This document shows, piece after piece, positions 42,301 through 50,846 of a DNA stretch of 64,000 nucleotides; positions within the stretch are counted from its first letter, which is position 1; every line of letters begins with the position of its first letter. The translations under genes were made by a program, and so were the position numbers. Source of the DNA: Verrucomicrobiales bacterium (GTDB lineage Bacteria; Verrucomicrobiota; Verrucomicrobiia; Limisphaerales; J093); the NCBI GenBank assembly GCA_015075445.1, contig JABTUJ010000006.1, positions 62,001 to 126,000 on the forward strand. The letters are read 5' to 3'. The notes under the pieces were generated by a model that searched no databases, was not told the DNA's origin, and saw only the letters and a program-made list of their open reading frames with translations.

Positions 42301-44924
42301 GCGCCGGTGAAGGCGAGCTGGTCGCCCTGGGCTTTGAAGGAGCGGTCGTAGGTGGCGAGGAGGGTGTAGGTGCCGGAGACGGCCTGGTGCAACTGGACCT
42401 GGAACCCGTTGGTAGTGCGTTGCCAGGCGCGGACGTTCTTGCCGGTGAACTCGACGTTGGCGTATTCGTCGGACAACTCGAAGCGGAAGACGGAGACGGG
42501 CGCGCCAGAGATGGTGTAGTTGGCCACGGTGCTGCCATAGGCGATGCCTTCCCCGACGGAGAAGAGGTGGAAGACATCGGCTTGGATGGACTGGGGCAGG
42601 CGCTCGACGTTCAGCGTGGCTTCCCACTCCGGGTCGGTGAGCCGGTAGGCGGCCTGGATGCCGGGGAGCTTCTTCGGGAAGAAGGCGGTGGCCAGCTCGG
42701 TCAGGCCCTGGGTGGTGGCGGGCGTGAGGCGGAAGCCTTCGTCGGCCGACACGCCGACATGGCCGCGGGTCGAACGGGCCTGGAGCACGGCGAGGCGGGG
42801 CAGGGACCAGCGCGGGTCGCGGAACGGCTGGTTGCGTTCGAGGCGGAGCTGGATGACCTGCCGGCCGGTGACGGGCTGGGCATAGACGATGCGGAGCTGG
42901 GCCTGCGCGGTGCCGGCGGAATCGAGGATAAAATGGTCACTGGATCCCGGGGCGTTGAGGCTGGCCAGGGTGAAGCCGGCGGGGATGTGGAGCAGGACTT
43001 CCCGCAAGGGGGCTTCGCGGATGTCGAGTTCGAGCTCGGCGTCGAGGGTGAGCTCGGTTTCGCCGAGGTGATAGGCGAGGACCTGCGAGACGGCGAGTTC
43101 GGGCAAGATGTTGTCGGCCTGGACGCGCAGTTGGTAATCCGGACCCGAGAAGCGATAGGCAAAGGCCTGGGTGGACTGGGCGGGGAGCAGGGCGCGGGTG
43201 GTGTCGGTCTGCGGGATCTGTTCGGGTGAAATCTGGGAGAGGCCGGTGGCGTTGAGGACCTCGAGGCGCACGGCGCCTTCGTTGGAGACGCGGACGAAGC
43301 CCCCAAAGCGCGTGGCTTCCTCAGGCACGAGCTGCGCGGCGTCGAAGGCCTGCGGGAAGGCACCCAACGTGCGCTGCAACTGGATGGCGAGGCTGAACTG
43401 GTCGCGCTGGGCGGCGTTGAGCTGGATAGCGAGGCGGCGGGTGCCGTCGGCCAGGGGAGGTTCGAGGGTCCAGGAGAGGACGGAGGGGCCCTGGACGCGG
43501 GTGATCTCGCCTTCGCCGCTGAGGCGACAGGCGACGCGATTGAGTTCGCCTTGCATGACCTTGAAATCGAGCACGGTAGTCTGGCGCAGCAGGCCGGGGC
43601 TGACGGTGACCTGGGACAGGCCTTCGACGGCGTAAAACAGGCGGCCTTCGGCCTCGGGACGACCCGCCTTCCAAGCGAGCTTCACCTGGCCGGTGGGGGG
43701 AAGGAAGCTGCGGAACCCGCTGGCTGCGTGCTCGGGTCGCGCCGCGCCGGCGAACCGGAATTCGGTGTCCGCGGGGAGGTCGGGGAAGGTGACCGGCTGG
43801 AGGGCGCTGGGGGCGACGCGGAAGTCCACTTCCTGCCAACCGTCGGCGGGGCGGACCGTGGCGTGGAATTCGAGGTCGAGCGGGAAATCGCCGGGGGCGT
43901 CGTAGTCGAGCACGAAGGCGTCCTTGTCGAACCGCAGGCGGCCGCCGGCGAGGGGTGGGAGCTGGGAGAGGGCCACGCCGCCGCGCAGGAGTTCGAGGCG
44001 GCCACCGTGGGGATTCTTGACGCGAGCGGTGGCACGGAGCTGGAAGGTGGCGCGCTGGTCATCGAGGCGGCCGGTGAGGTGGAAGTCGCGCAGGGTGACC
44101 TGGCGGGCCTCGGGGTCGGCCACGGCGAGGGCGAGCGGAAGGGAGTAGGCGGTGCCGTGGAAGCGGAAGGCGAGCGGTTCGGCGGCGGTGTCGAGGTCGG
44201 CAGGGCGCAGGGAAGGCGGGAGGTACGGGAGTTCGACGGGCACGACGCCGCTGGGGTTGGCCAGTTGCACGGACCATTCGGGGGGGCTGGCGATGCGGAC
44301 GAAGCCGTGGGCGAGGGTCGGCGACTCGGTGGTGAGGGTGAGCGGTGCGACGGTGACGGGCCAGTCGGTCACCAAGGTCTCGGCGCGGATCTGGCCGGCG
44401 AAGGTCTTGACCGGTGTGTTGGACTTCGCCAGGCGCAGGACCAGGAAGCGGCGGTCGCCGGCCTGGCGGACGCTCCAATCTTCGAGGCCGTCGCCGGTCA
44501 CCTGCCGGACTTCGCCCGTGCCGCCGAGGGTCAGGACGATCTCGCGCAAGCCACCTTCGAGGGCATCGACCCGGAGTTCGATGGTGTGGTCGAGGCGGTC
44601 GCGGGAGACGCGGATGAGCTGTTCGAGGGCGGCGCCATAGATGGCCTTGGCGCGGGAGGGGCCGAGGGTGCCGAGGTCGGCCTCGATCACCAGGCGGGCG
44701 CGGTCGCCGTCGAGGTTGCCCTGGAGCAAGGCGCGCTTGACCTCGACGGCGGTGGTGGGTTCTGCGGCGAGGAGGGTGGGCCCGAGCAGCGCCAGGAGCA
44801 GGGGCCCGAAAGAGCGGAGCCGTGCGGGGCCGGTGCGGGGGCGGGAGCGTGGGCGGCGAGTGAGACGCGCGGTGTTCACGGGAGTGAACGAGGCTCTATG
44901 GAGGAACAGTTCCGAGGGTTTCAT
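38520..44924 (-). CDS. giant two-module membrane protein, frameshifted near 39,300
   Basis: The frame covers 2,134 residues, but only the first ~1,875 (down to about 39,300) are sensible; beyond that it is Arg/Pro-rich out-of-frame text. With the displaced frame, the intact protein would have about 2,365 residues. It starts with a signal anchor (LLLALLGPTLLAAEP). A beta-rich external region follows, then near 1,105-1,290 a cluster of five or six membrane helices (for example TLVLVLIARFTWRARLQ and LIAHLLIPSL). The last of these, ALLACLLVPLLPASLQAQ, reads like a second signal peptide that starts a second beta-rich module. It begins 17 bp after the vWA gene, so ECF sigma, vWA and this gene form one operon. 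I do not recognise a family. Confidence 0.75.
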   Translation of the reverse strand: MKPSELFLHRASFTPVNTARLTRRPRSRPRTGPARLRSFGPLLLALLGPTLLAAEPTTAVEVKRALLQGNLDGDRARLVIEADLGTLGPSRAKAIYGAALEQLIRVSRDRLDHTIELRVDALEGGLREIVLTLGGTGEVRQVTGDGLEDWSVRQAGDRRFLVLRLAKSNTPVKTFAGQIRAETLVTDWPVTVAPLTLTTESPTLAHGFVRIASPPEWSVQLANPSGVVPVELPYLPPSLRPADLDTAAEPLAFRFHGTAYSLPLALAVADPEARQVTLRDFHLTGRLDDQRATFQLRATARVKNPHGGRLELLRGGVALSQLPPLAGGRLRFDKDAFVLDYDAPGDFPLDLEFHATVRPADGWQEVDFRVAPSALQPVTFPDLPADTEFRFAGAARPEHAASGFRSFLPPTGQVKLAWKAGRPEAEGRLFYAVEGLSQVTVSPGLLRQTTVLDFKVMQGELNRVACRLSGEGEITRVQGPSVLSWTLEPPLADGTRRLAIQLNAAQRDQFSLAIQLQRTLGAFPQAFDAAQLVPEEATRFGGFVRVSNEGAVRLEVLNATGLSQISPEQIPQTDTTRALLPAQSTQAFAYRFSGPDYQLRVQADNILPELAVSQVLAYHLGETELTLDAELELDIREAPLREVLLHIPAGFTLASLNAPGSSDHFILDSAGTAQAQLRIVYAQPVTGRQVIQLRLERNQPFRDPRWSLPRLAVLQARSTRGHVGVSADEGFRLTPATTQGLTELATAFFPKKLPGIQAAYRLTDPEWEATLNVERLPQSIQADVFHLFSVGEGIAYGSTVANYTISGAPVSVFRFELSDEYANVEFTGKNVRAWQRTTNGFQVQLHQAVSGTYTLLATYDRSFKAQGDQLAFTGARPLEAQSEQGYTVVISTYQFHVQPINVSPSLTALEPGEVPAEYRLFFDAPILAAYRYTARPFNLELALKPLAQGEMLSQVVDRAALTTRISEEGQVVTDARYFVKNKGTPHLRLELPADTELWAVTVNSNPVVPVKDERANLIPLPQHADPNTLNEVAVSLAAKATHARHLTLTAPAVSAPVLLLEWQLTPDRGHRLHFRRGTLTPLAGWTDASGFAGLLRLFSGPDRARAGTAALATLVLVLIARFTWRARLQPAAGSPPTSRPLRRFLAGLASIAAAVLAVLMLFQLMDWAREDTAQSPTDLRFLAPVQPPDSALRVELTNLPLTASAWTQFWRWWPAWFALAAWLYSLATPNAGRRPLAIALGWGFLAWAVLRQPHGAPLFFGLALAFLIAHLLIPSLRQWWLAARTAPAPATAALLACLLVPLLPASLQAQPAPGRTKDPGPAQADQVANEVRVEEDFVFGTARIRWQARQGQTLPLLREPGVLTRLETGTAAVRLVTGVEQGRRQQSLLAEADGWVETTLTYEARVTAREAERGFALPTQPGLVNPLTLTVVGRDVEVVSPSAVSVHRTDDPAGTNTVAQLILSPTPDAWIAWKPRSRDPRREKAVFYAELFQLYVPGGGVVAGLHSVQIRPAQGELTELFFDIPAGATITDVNAPALSVWRFDPDARRLRVSLSSAQARPFALLIQSQSPTGPLPLDHPVGLISVPGAADQVGLLGVATGNEVQLEDVDAGSLAALNLEDFPAAVLEPLRTAVPGLTLRRAFRYATPDALIRLRASAVEPDVRVESQQTLSLGEDRTLLATTLNVAITRAGLFKLTFPLPAGLEVESLSGPALSHWTELRTDAGRIITLHLKGKTEGDQSFTVTLAGPGVRATNGWSVPRLILREAQKQRGQLLIVPEQGLRLQVAQRDGVTQLDPAQAGVRQKGVLAFRLLQSDWQVALDLERVDAWIQLTSLQDVTVGEAQLRVFANLQYEIENTGVKGFRLRLPANAERPLSRRAGGRLRRRRRPRHRRRPRLGGQAAPPHARALPPATELHRPRPCRGHRTHRPRHPGPRRQPPARLLHRASRGPPPGPQRRPASRPPAHRVAGHPPCAPAGPPGRRRRLHLPPRRARRPLAPAPRTLRGRPPPPRPRHPRRSQVRHRRRRRHAHPRPARAPARRQAPPPSPSPQGRPLLVRLRQPVRRLALARPGRGADPARKTGARRPGHPRRVLLHQPPRSRQHARPRSQPRWAPVRSPARAHHLAGLPEPEMAPR

Positions 44925-44940
44925 GGGAAGATGGGCATCA

Positions 44941-47900
44941 TCAGCGGCCGCCGAGGGCGCGGGCTTGTTGGATCATCGCCTCGAGTTGGGCCGGGCGCGG
45001 ATCCGGATGGAAGGCCGCCGCCACGCCGCGGAGCAGCGGGAGCAGGCGATCGGAAGAGACTTCGGCGGCGAAGGGGCTGGTGGCGAGCATTTCGCCGAAG
45101 GCGGCGGCGGCCGTGGCCAGGCGCAGCGTGGGGCTGGCCTGTGCGAGGTCCGGGGCCGGCCCGCGGTACTCGAGCGGCCACTCGAGCTCGTGCACCTGTC
45201 CGGTGGTGGGCACGCGATAGCGGACGCGCAGGATGCCGAGCGCTCCCTGGCCGCGGGGGTTGGTTTCGATGACGTAGAGGGCGTTGCCGGATTCGGCGGC
45301 GCCGATCTCGGCGGCATCGACGGTGTTGTCGCGGAACTGTTCCTTGGTGAGCTGGTGTTTGGCGTAGCCGATCTGGCGCCAGCTCGCGACGCGGGCGGGG
45401 TTGAACTCGACCTGGACCTTGACGTCGGCCGCGGCCACCTGGAGGGCGCCCGCCAGTTGATCGGCGAAGCCGGTCGCGGCTTCCTCGGGCGTGTTGACGA
45501 ACCCATAGCGGCCGTCGCCGTGGCGGGAGAGCACTTCGAGCAGATCGTCGTTGTAACCTTCCCAGCCGATGCCGAAGCAGTCGAGGGCCACGCCGCGGCG
45601 GCGGAGTTCCGCGACCATGGCCTTCAGCACGTCGGGTTCGACGGCACCGAGGTTGGCGGCGCCGTCGGTGAGGAGGATCACGCGGTTGACACCGTGGGGG
45701 AGGAAATGGCGGAGGGCGGTCTCGTAGCCGACCTTGAGGGCGTCTTCGAGGTTGGTGCCGCCTTCGGGGGTGAGGTTGCCGACGCGGTCGAGCAGTTCGG
45801 CGGCCTGGCTGCCGGGGAGGGCGTCCACCCAGAGCCGGGCGGTGCGGGCGAAGGCGACGACGCTGATCTGGTCCTGGGGGGCGAGTTGGCCGGCGAGCAC
45901 GTGGAGGGCTTCGCGCAGGATGGTCACGCGGTCGGCACGTTCCATGGAGCCGGAGTTGTCGAGGAGCAGGACGAGGTTGAGGGGGCGGCCGGGCTCGCGG
46001 CCGAGGGCGGCGGTTTGCACCGAGAAGCGCAGGACGTCGCGGTTGTGGGCGAAGGGGTAGCGGGCGCGTTCCCAGTGGAAGGCGAGCGGCGCGCCGGGGG
46101 CGGGTTCGGGGTCGCGGTAGTCGAAGGCGTTGACGAACTCCTCGACGCGGATCGAGGCGGGCGCGGGCAGTTGGCCGGCTTCGAGGCTCGCGGCGGCCAG
46201 CTTGAAGGCCACGTCGGTGACGTTGAGGGAGAAGGTGGAGAAGGGGTTGTCGGCGGTGAACACCTCCGGTTGCGGCTCGGCGGGAGGAGCGGGTTCGGCG
46301 GGAACGGTGGGTGGCGGCGTGGGGGCGGCTTGTTCGACACGCTCGAGGCTGTCGAGGTCGGTCGACGTGACCGGGGCCGAATCGTCGAGGAGGGCGATTC
46401 CTTTGGTGGCGAGTTCGAGTGCGCGTCCTTCCTCGAAGCGCTCTTTCTGGTCGGTCTCAGCATCGGCCAGGCTGAAGAAGAGGTCGCCGGCACTGGGCGT
46501 GGTGATCTCGGCCGCACCGGCGCGGCGGACACCTTGCGCCGGGGCGAGGCCGGCGGAGCCGAGGGCGTCGGGCTGAGGCTGGGCGGCCTCCGGTTTGGCG
46601 GCGGGAGTGGCGGGGCTTACGCCGAGAGGGAGGTCGGTGGGGGTGCCCATGAACGCGGGGACGGGGAGTTTGAGCGGCAAGGGTTCGAGCTCGTCGAGGC
46701 GTTGGCGCGCCTCGGCATTCAAGGCCAGGCCGCGAGAGCGATCGAACTCGGCGATCTTGGCGCGGGACTCATTCCTCAACGCCACGTCGAACTTCTCTGT
46801 GCCGAGGCTGGTGGTGAACAGGCGGCCCAACGCAGGGGTGTCCCCGAGGACGGGCACACTCGCGGTGGCCTGGGGCACCTGGACGGCGAAAGACACCGGG
46901 GCTTCCATGGCGGCGACAAAGACCGGTGGGGACGTTTCGGTAGTCGCGATCGGCCTGGCTTCGGACGCGGGTACGGTGGCCGGGGCGAGCGCCTCGCTGA
47001 GCTTGCGTTCGGCGATTGCTGTGCTGTCCCGGCGGATGCTCTCGGTCCGCGCTTGCTCGGTGGCTAGGGCGACGCGGTACGCCCGCGCGTTTCGGCGGCG
47101 GCTGCGGCCTGCGGGCACGAGCCGGGTGCCCAGGATCAGGTTACGCTCGAGACGCTCGGTAGTGAGGGCGAGTTGGCCCAGGATCCCCTCCTCGGCCCAA
47201 CCCGGAGCAGGGGTCGCCCGGTTGGTGAGGGTGAACGTGCCGAGGCCGTTGTTGGCGTAGTAGCCGCGTGCCGAGCTGTCTCCTCGAGCGACGAGACCGG
47301 AGGAGGTGGCTTTGGCCAGGACGCCGAGTTGCTCCGCTTCAGGAACGACAACGTTCGCGCGGCCGAAGTTGTCACCGCCAAGACCGCCGCCGCCGAATCC
47401 CCCCGCCCCACCGAAACCGCCAAAGGCTCCGGCGGCGACGCCGCCGCGGGAGGCGTGGTCCGCGTTCAGAGACGTTACCGGAGAGCCGCGGACGGCGCCT
47501 GCGGCTTGCGGGGTCGCGGCAGCCGGAGGTTGGAAGGCATAGCCGGCGGTGAAACGGTCCACTGCGCCGTCGTTATCGAAGTCGGTGATCTCGCGGGCGG
47601 CTTCGGTCTGTCCACGGACGGCGAAGGACCAGTTCTGGAGGGCGTTGGCCGCGGGTGCGGGTTGTTGACCGGTGACCGGCTGCGTAGGGGCTACCTGCGC
47701 CAAGGCCTTGCCAGCCACCTCTCGTGCAGGCTGGAAGCCCGCACCATCGGCGGGAGCAGGCGTGGCCGCAGACGGGCTGGGCTCAGCGAACCGGCGGGCG
47801 AGCGCAGGAGGAGGCGGAGTGGCGGGGCGGCCGGCAGCCCGGGCAGACGCTGGCGGAGCAGCCTCGCCCGCCGGGGCAGCCTTTGCGTCCTTGGGCATCA

Positions 47901-48588
47901 GCCCATAGCGCATGAGCATCCGGACGTCCATGGCAGGGGCAGCGCCGGCGTCGGGTGAGCGGCCGTTGGCGGTGGGTCCATTGACGACTCGCTCGGGGAC
48001 AGGTTTGTCCGCTGGCGCGGCGGCGAGAGAGGTCCGTCCGAGGCGCTCCGGGCGCGCGCTGGCGGTGTCCCGGCGCCTGATCCCGCCCTCCGCTTCCTCC
48101 TGCTGGCCAGAGTCGAACTGCACTTCGCCGAGGGTTTCGATCAGCGGGGCCCGAGCCACACGCAGGCTCTGGGACTTGGCCTTGGCCTTCGCGAAGGAAG
48201 GCAACAGCAGACCGGCGCTGAGGAACAAGAGGACGGCCACCCCCGCCGCCGCTGCCAGCCAGAAGCCGGGGCGGTGGCGGGTCCGTGGGCGCGGGGCGAC
48301 GGCCGGCAGGACAACGGTCTTGAGTTTGGCGAGCAGGGAGTCGCGCAGTTCCGGTGCCAGTTTTGGTTCCGAAGCCGGCACCGGGACACGGGCGGCGGCG
48401 CCATGGGCGGCGTCGCGGACGAGCCCGATGGTCTGGGCCAGGCGGGCGTGGAGGCGGGCGAGTTCGGGGTTGCGGGTGAGATCCTGCTGGACCGCGGCGG
48501 CCTCGTCGGGCGGGAGTTCGCCGAGGAGCAGGGCGGTGAGGCGGACCTCAGGATCGGAAGTAGGGAGATTGGGAGGCTCAGGGTTCAT
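44941..48588 (-). CDS. anti-sigma-like N-terminus fused to a vWA protein (YfbK-type)
   Basis: This 1,215-residue protein starts with a short cytoplasmic region (LTALLLGELPPDEAAAVQQD), like anti-sigma or zinc-finger proteins, and one membrane helix near 110-130 (AAAAGVAVLLFLSAGLLLPS). A long low-complexity Pro/Ala/Gly region follows, then a YfbK-type N-terminal block (TFSLNVTDVAFKLAAASLEA). The von Willebrand A domain (about 870-1040) has the MIDAS motif LLLDNSGSM, with TDGAANLG further on, and a C-terminal YfbK/DUF3520-like domain ends the protein. It overlaps the ECF sigma gene by 4 bp. It probably binds that sigma factor on the inside and a partner outside the membrane. The middle contains the short motif AGFQPAR. 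Confidence 0.82.
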   Translation of the reverse strand: MNPEPPNLPTSDPEVRLTALLLGELPPDEAAAVQQDLTRNPELARLHARLAQTIGLVRDAAHGAAARVPVPASEPKLAPELRDSLLAKLKTVVLPAVAPRPRTRHRPGFWLAAAAGVAVLLFLSAGLLLPSFAKAKAKSQSLRVARAPLIETLGEVQFDSGQQEEAEGGIRRRDTASARPERLGRTSLAAAPADKPVPERVVNGPTANGRSPDAGAAPAMDVRMLMRYGLMPKDAKAAPAGEAAPPASARAAGRPATPPPPALARRFAEPSPSAATPAPADGAGFQPAREVAGKALAQVAPTQPVTGQQPAPAANALQNWSFAVRGQTEAAREITDFDNDGAVDRFTAGYAFQPPAAATPQAAGAVRGSPVTSLNADHASRGGVAAGAFGGFGGAGGFGGGGLGGDNFGRANVVVPEAEQLGVLAKATSSGLVARGDSSARGYYANNGLGTFTLTNRATPAPGWAEEGILGQLALTTERLERNLILGTRLVPAGRSRRRNARAYRVALATEQARTESIRRDSTAIAERKLSEALAPATVPASEARPIATTETSPPVFVAAMEAPVSFAVQVPQATASVPVLGDTPALGRLFTTSLGTEKFDVALRNESRAKIAEFDRSRGLALNAEARQRLDELEPLPLKLPVPAFMGTPTDLPLGVSPATPAAKPEAAQPQPDALGSAGLAPAQGVRRAGAAEITTPSAGDLFFSLADAETDQKERFEEGRALELATKGIALLDDSAPVTSTDLDSLERVEQAAPTPPPTVPAEPAPPAEPQPEVFTADNPFSTFSLNVTDVAFKLAAASLEAGQLPAPASIRVEEFVNAFDYRDPEPAPGAPLAFHWERARYPFAHNRDVLRFSVQTAALGREPGRPLNLVLLLDNSGSMERADRVTILREALHVLAGQLAPQDQISVVAFARTARLWVDALPGSQAAELLDRVGNLTPEGGTNLEDALKVGYETALRHFLPHGVNRVILLTDGAANLGAVEPDVLKAMVAELRRRGVALDCFGIGWEGYNDDLLEVLSRHGDGRYGFVNTPEEAATGFADQLAGALQVAAADVKVQVEFNPARVASWRQIGYAKHQLTKEQFRDNTVDAAEIGAAESGNALYVIETNPRGQGALGILRVRYRVPTTGQVHELEWPLEYRGPAPDLAQASPTLRLATAAAAFGEMLATSPFAAEVSSDRLLPLLRGVAAAFHPDPRPAQLEAMIQQARALGGR

Positions 48589-49172
48589 GAGACCAGGCCG
48601 GCTTTGGCGAGTTCGGCGGCGAGCGCCTTCAGGGCATGATGGAGGAGGTAGCCGACATGGCCCACGGTGAGGCCGGTGCGCGAGCTGATTTCCTTGTAGG
48701 AGAGGTCGTCGTTGAACTTGAGGGTGAGCAACTCGCGGCTGCGCGCGTCGAGGTTCTGGAGGCCTTGTCGTACCAGGTTCACTCCTTCCCAGCGGGCGAG
48801 TTGTTCGTCCGGCAGAGGCTGGGGGTCGGGAGGGTCTCCGGCGGGAGTGGGCGCGTCGGTGCTGCCGCTCGCGAGCGGGACAATCCGGCGGTCGTGCCGG
48901 CGCTGGTTGAGCGCGAGGTTGTGGACGGTGCGGAACAACCAGCGACGCGGCTCGCGCACTTGTTCAAACTGCGCGTGCAACCGCAGAAACGCTTCCTGGA
49001 CGACGTCTTGAGCCATGTCGGCATCGGACAGCAGGCGCAGGGCGTAGCCGAGCAGTGGCGACTCGAGGGTCGCGAACAGCCCGGTCACCGTTTCCGGTTC
49101 CGGACCGGCGAGGGATGCGGAGGAGGCCACGGCCATGCCGGTGTTGTCAGTCGGCCCGACGCGGATCCCCAT
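48585..49172 (-). CDS. ECF-type RNA polymerase sigma factor
   Basis: This 195-residue protein has region 2 (DADMAQDVVQEAFLRLHAQF, PRRWLFRTVHNLALNQRRHD) and region 4 (LDARSRELLTLKFNDDLSYKEISSRTGLTVGHVGYLLHHA), so it is a complete ECF factor. The vWA gene starts at its last codon (ATGA overlap), which strongly suggests that the vWA protein's N-terminal domain is its regulator. A second in-frame ATG at 49136 could be the real start; no clear ribosome-binding site favours either. Confidence 0.85.
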   Translation of the reverse strand: MGIRVGPTDNTGMAVASSASLAGPEPETVTGLFATLESPLLGYALRLLSDADMAQDVVQEAFLRLHAQFEQVREPRRWLFRTVHNLALNQRRHDRRIVPLASGSTDAPTPAGDPPDPQPLPDEQLARWEGVNLVRQGLQNLDARSRELLTLKFNDDLSYKEISSRTGLTVGHVGYLLHHALKALAAELAKAGLVS

Positions 49173-49321
49173 CCGGAGCGGCTTTCTGGCACTGCGCTTG
49201 CATGTGCTTCACGGGAGAGGACACACGAGCCAACAGTTTCTTAGACGGAGTTTCGGCGGACGACCTCCTGATATCGGCAAACGGGTGGGGTTGTCGAGTC
49301 GTCTGCTGCACGGGGAAGTGG

Positions 49322-49452
49322 GCGTGAGACATAATCCCGGCTGCCTCGTCGGCTGATCCTGTGTGTCCTCCTGAGCTCTGTGCTGAACCCTGGTCCGGCT
49401 TTCAGCACAGAGCTCAGGAGGACACAGAGAACAACTGCAGCGGACAGCCACC
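49322..49452. repeat. family F hairpin element, copy 2
   Basis: It shares ends GCGTGAGACATAATCCCGG and CAACTGCAGCGGACAGCCACC with copy 1 at 33327. The inverted repeat (GTCCTCCTGAGCTCTGTGCT and complement) has two paired changes relative to copy 1. It occupies most of the 423-bp gap 49173-49595 before the DUF6483-like gene. Confidence 0.9.
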
Positions 49453-49595
49453 CGTTGGGTATCTAGCTTTCTAGTGCCTCGGCGCAGAATCGAGCCCAGA
49501 ACGAACGATCCGAAGTTTTGTGTCGCACACCCAGGGGAAGTCGGGAGGAGGGTTTGGGGTCGCGCGGCGAGGTTCGGCCGGGTAGGGTGCGCGGC

Positions 49596-50267
49596 GTGAT
49601 ACGTGAGGACTACCTCCTCGGCTGGATCAAACGATATCTCCTCTGGCTGGCGGAGATCGCCGGGTTCATCCGGACCGCGGACTACGAGGCGGCGGCGCGA
49701 CGGGCGGATCTGGCGTTGCGGGAGTTGCTCGGGTTGGGTCCCGATTCGGTGCTGGCGCTGACCGACGGCGAGATTCTCGCGCGATTGGCGATGGGAGATC
49801 CACCCGTGGTGGTGCGGGACAAATGCCTGATGGTCGCGGCGCTGCTGTATCATCTGGGCCACACCGCCGCCGGCAAGGGAAACGCAGACCTCGCCCGCGA
49901 TTGCTGGCTGAAGTCGCTGCAGGTGGTGCTCGGAACCTACTTCCAAGGGGCGGGCCCGTTGCCCGAGTTCGCGCCCCAGCCCGAGGCCCTGATCGAAGCG
50001 CTCCGGGACGCCGTTCTGCCCGCCCGGACGGAGGCGGCGTTGATTCTGTTCCACGAACAGCATGGTCAATTTGACCGCGCCGAGAACGCCTTGTTCCGGT
50101 TGCTCGAGCGGATGGGGCCTGAGGGCGAGGCGGGGGTGATCGAGATGGGATTGGGGTTCTACCGGCGCCTTGCGGTGCTCAGTGAGGAATCCCTCGCCGC
50201 CGGGAACTTCTCCCGGGAAGAAGTCGTCGCGGGGCGGCAGGAACTGGAACGTCGTCGCGCCTCTTGA
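49596..50267 (+). CDS. DUF6483-like protein, unknown function
   Basis: This 223-residue protein begins VIREDYLLGWIKRYLLWLAE, with the repeat ADYEAAARRADLALRELLGL that is typical of DUF6483-like helical proteins. It is all-helical in appearance. A GTG start at 49596 directly gives the family N-terminus. No enzyme motif is visible. The FmdB-like gene begins 57 bp after its stop. Confidence 0.55.
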   Translation: MIREDYLLGWIKRYLLWLAEIAGFIRTADYEAAARRADLALRELLGLGPDSVLALTDGEILARLAMGDPPVVVRDKCLMVAALLYHLGHTAAGKGNADLARDCWLKSLQVVLGTYFQGAGPLPEFAPQPEALIEALRDAVLPARTEAALILFHEQHGQFDRAENALFRLLERMGPEGEAGVIEMGLGFYRRLAVLSEESLAAGNFSREEVVAGRQELERRRAS

Positions 50268-50324
50268 CGGGTGAGCGGGGGCTTCCCATGCTTCCGGTGA
50301 AGTGAACGTCAGCGGGAGTTGTTT

Positions 50325-50846
50325 ATGCCGATCTACGAGTTTGCGTGCCCAAAGTGCCGGGTGATCTACAGTTTTCTCTCCAAGAAGGTGAATCCCGACC
50401 ACCTGCCGCAATGCCCGAAATGCGGGAACCGGGAGATGCGCAAGCAGATGAGCCGGTTCGCCCTGCCCAAAGGGGTGCCCGAACCGGTCGCGGGCGGGCC
50501 GGGAGAGGAGGAGCCGATGCCGGACATCGACGAGGCCCGCATGGAACGCGCCATGGGCGAGCTCGAACGGGACATGGAGCACATGGACGAGAACAACCCG
50601 CGGCATATGGCCCACATGATGAAGAAGATGAAGGACTTCATGCCGCCGGGGGTAGTACCGAAGGAGTTGGATGTGGCGATCAAGCGCCTCGAGAAAGGGG
50701 AAGACCCCGAGAAGATCGAGGAGGACATGGGCGATGTGCTGGGGGATTTCCTCGGCGGACCCGAGGGGGACGAGGGTGAGGGCTACGGCGGTTACGGAGG
50801 CGGCGGTGGTGGGTATAGCCGGGACAGCGGGCTGTACGATTATTGA
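50325..50846 (+). CDS. FmdB-like zinc ribbon protein
   Basis: This 173-residue protein opens with PIYEFACPKCRVIYSFL and a second pair CPKCGNREM: CxxC-x22-CxxC, the FmdB/CxxC zinc ribbon. The middle is acidic and Met-rich (MERAMGELERDMEHMDENN), and the end is Gly/Tyr-rich. ATG 50325 is preceded by GGGAG at a proper distance. FmdB-type proteins are thought to be regulators; the target here is unknown. It overlaps the convergent topoisomerase-repeat gene by 7 bp. Confidence 0.8.
   Translation: MPIYEFACPKCRVIYSFLSKKVNPDHLPQCPKCGNREMRKQMSRFALPKGVPEPVAGGPGEEEPMPDIDEARMERAMGELERDMEHMDENNPRHMAHMMKKMKDFMPPGVVPKELDVAIKRLEKGEDPEKIEEDMGDVLGDFLGGPEGDEGEGYGGYGGGGGGYSRDSGLYDY

Noticed and set aside
44641..47067. 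An 808-codon plus-strand frame over the start of the giant gene and the vWA gene.
   Set aside because: Repetitive Gly/Ala/Val-rich text opposite well-supported vWA and envelope genes.
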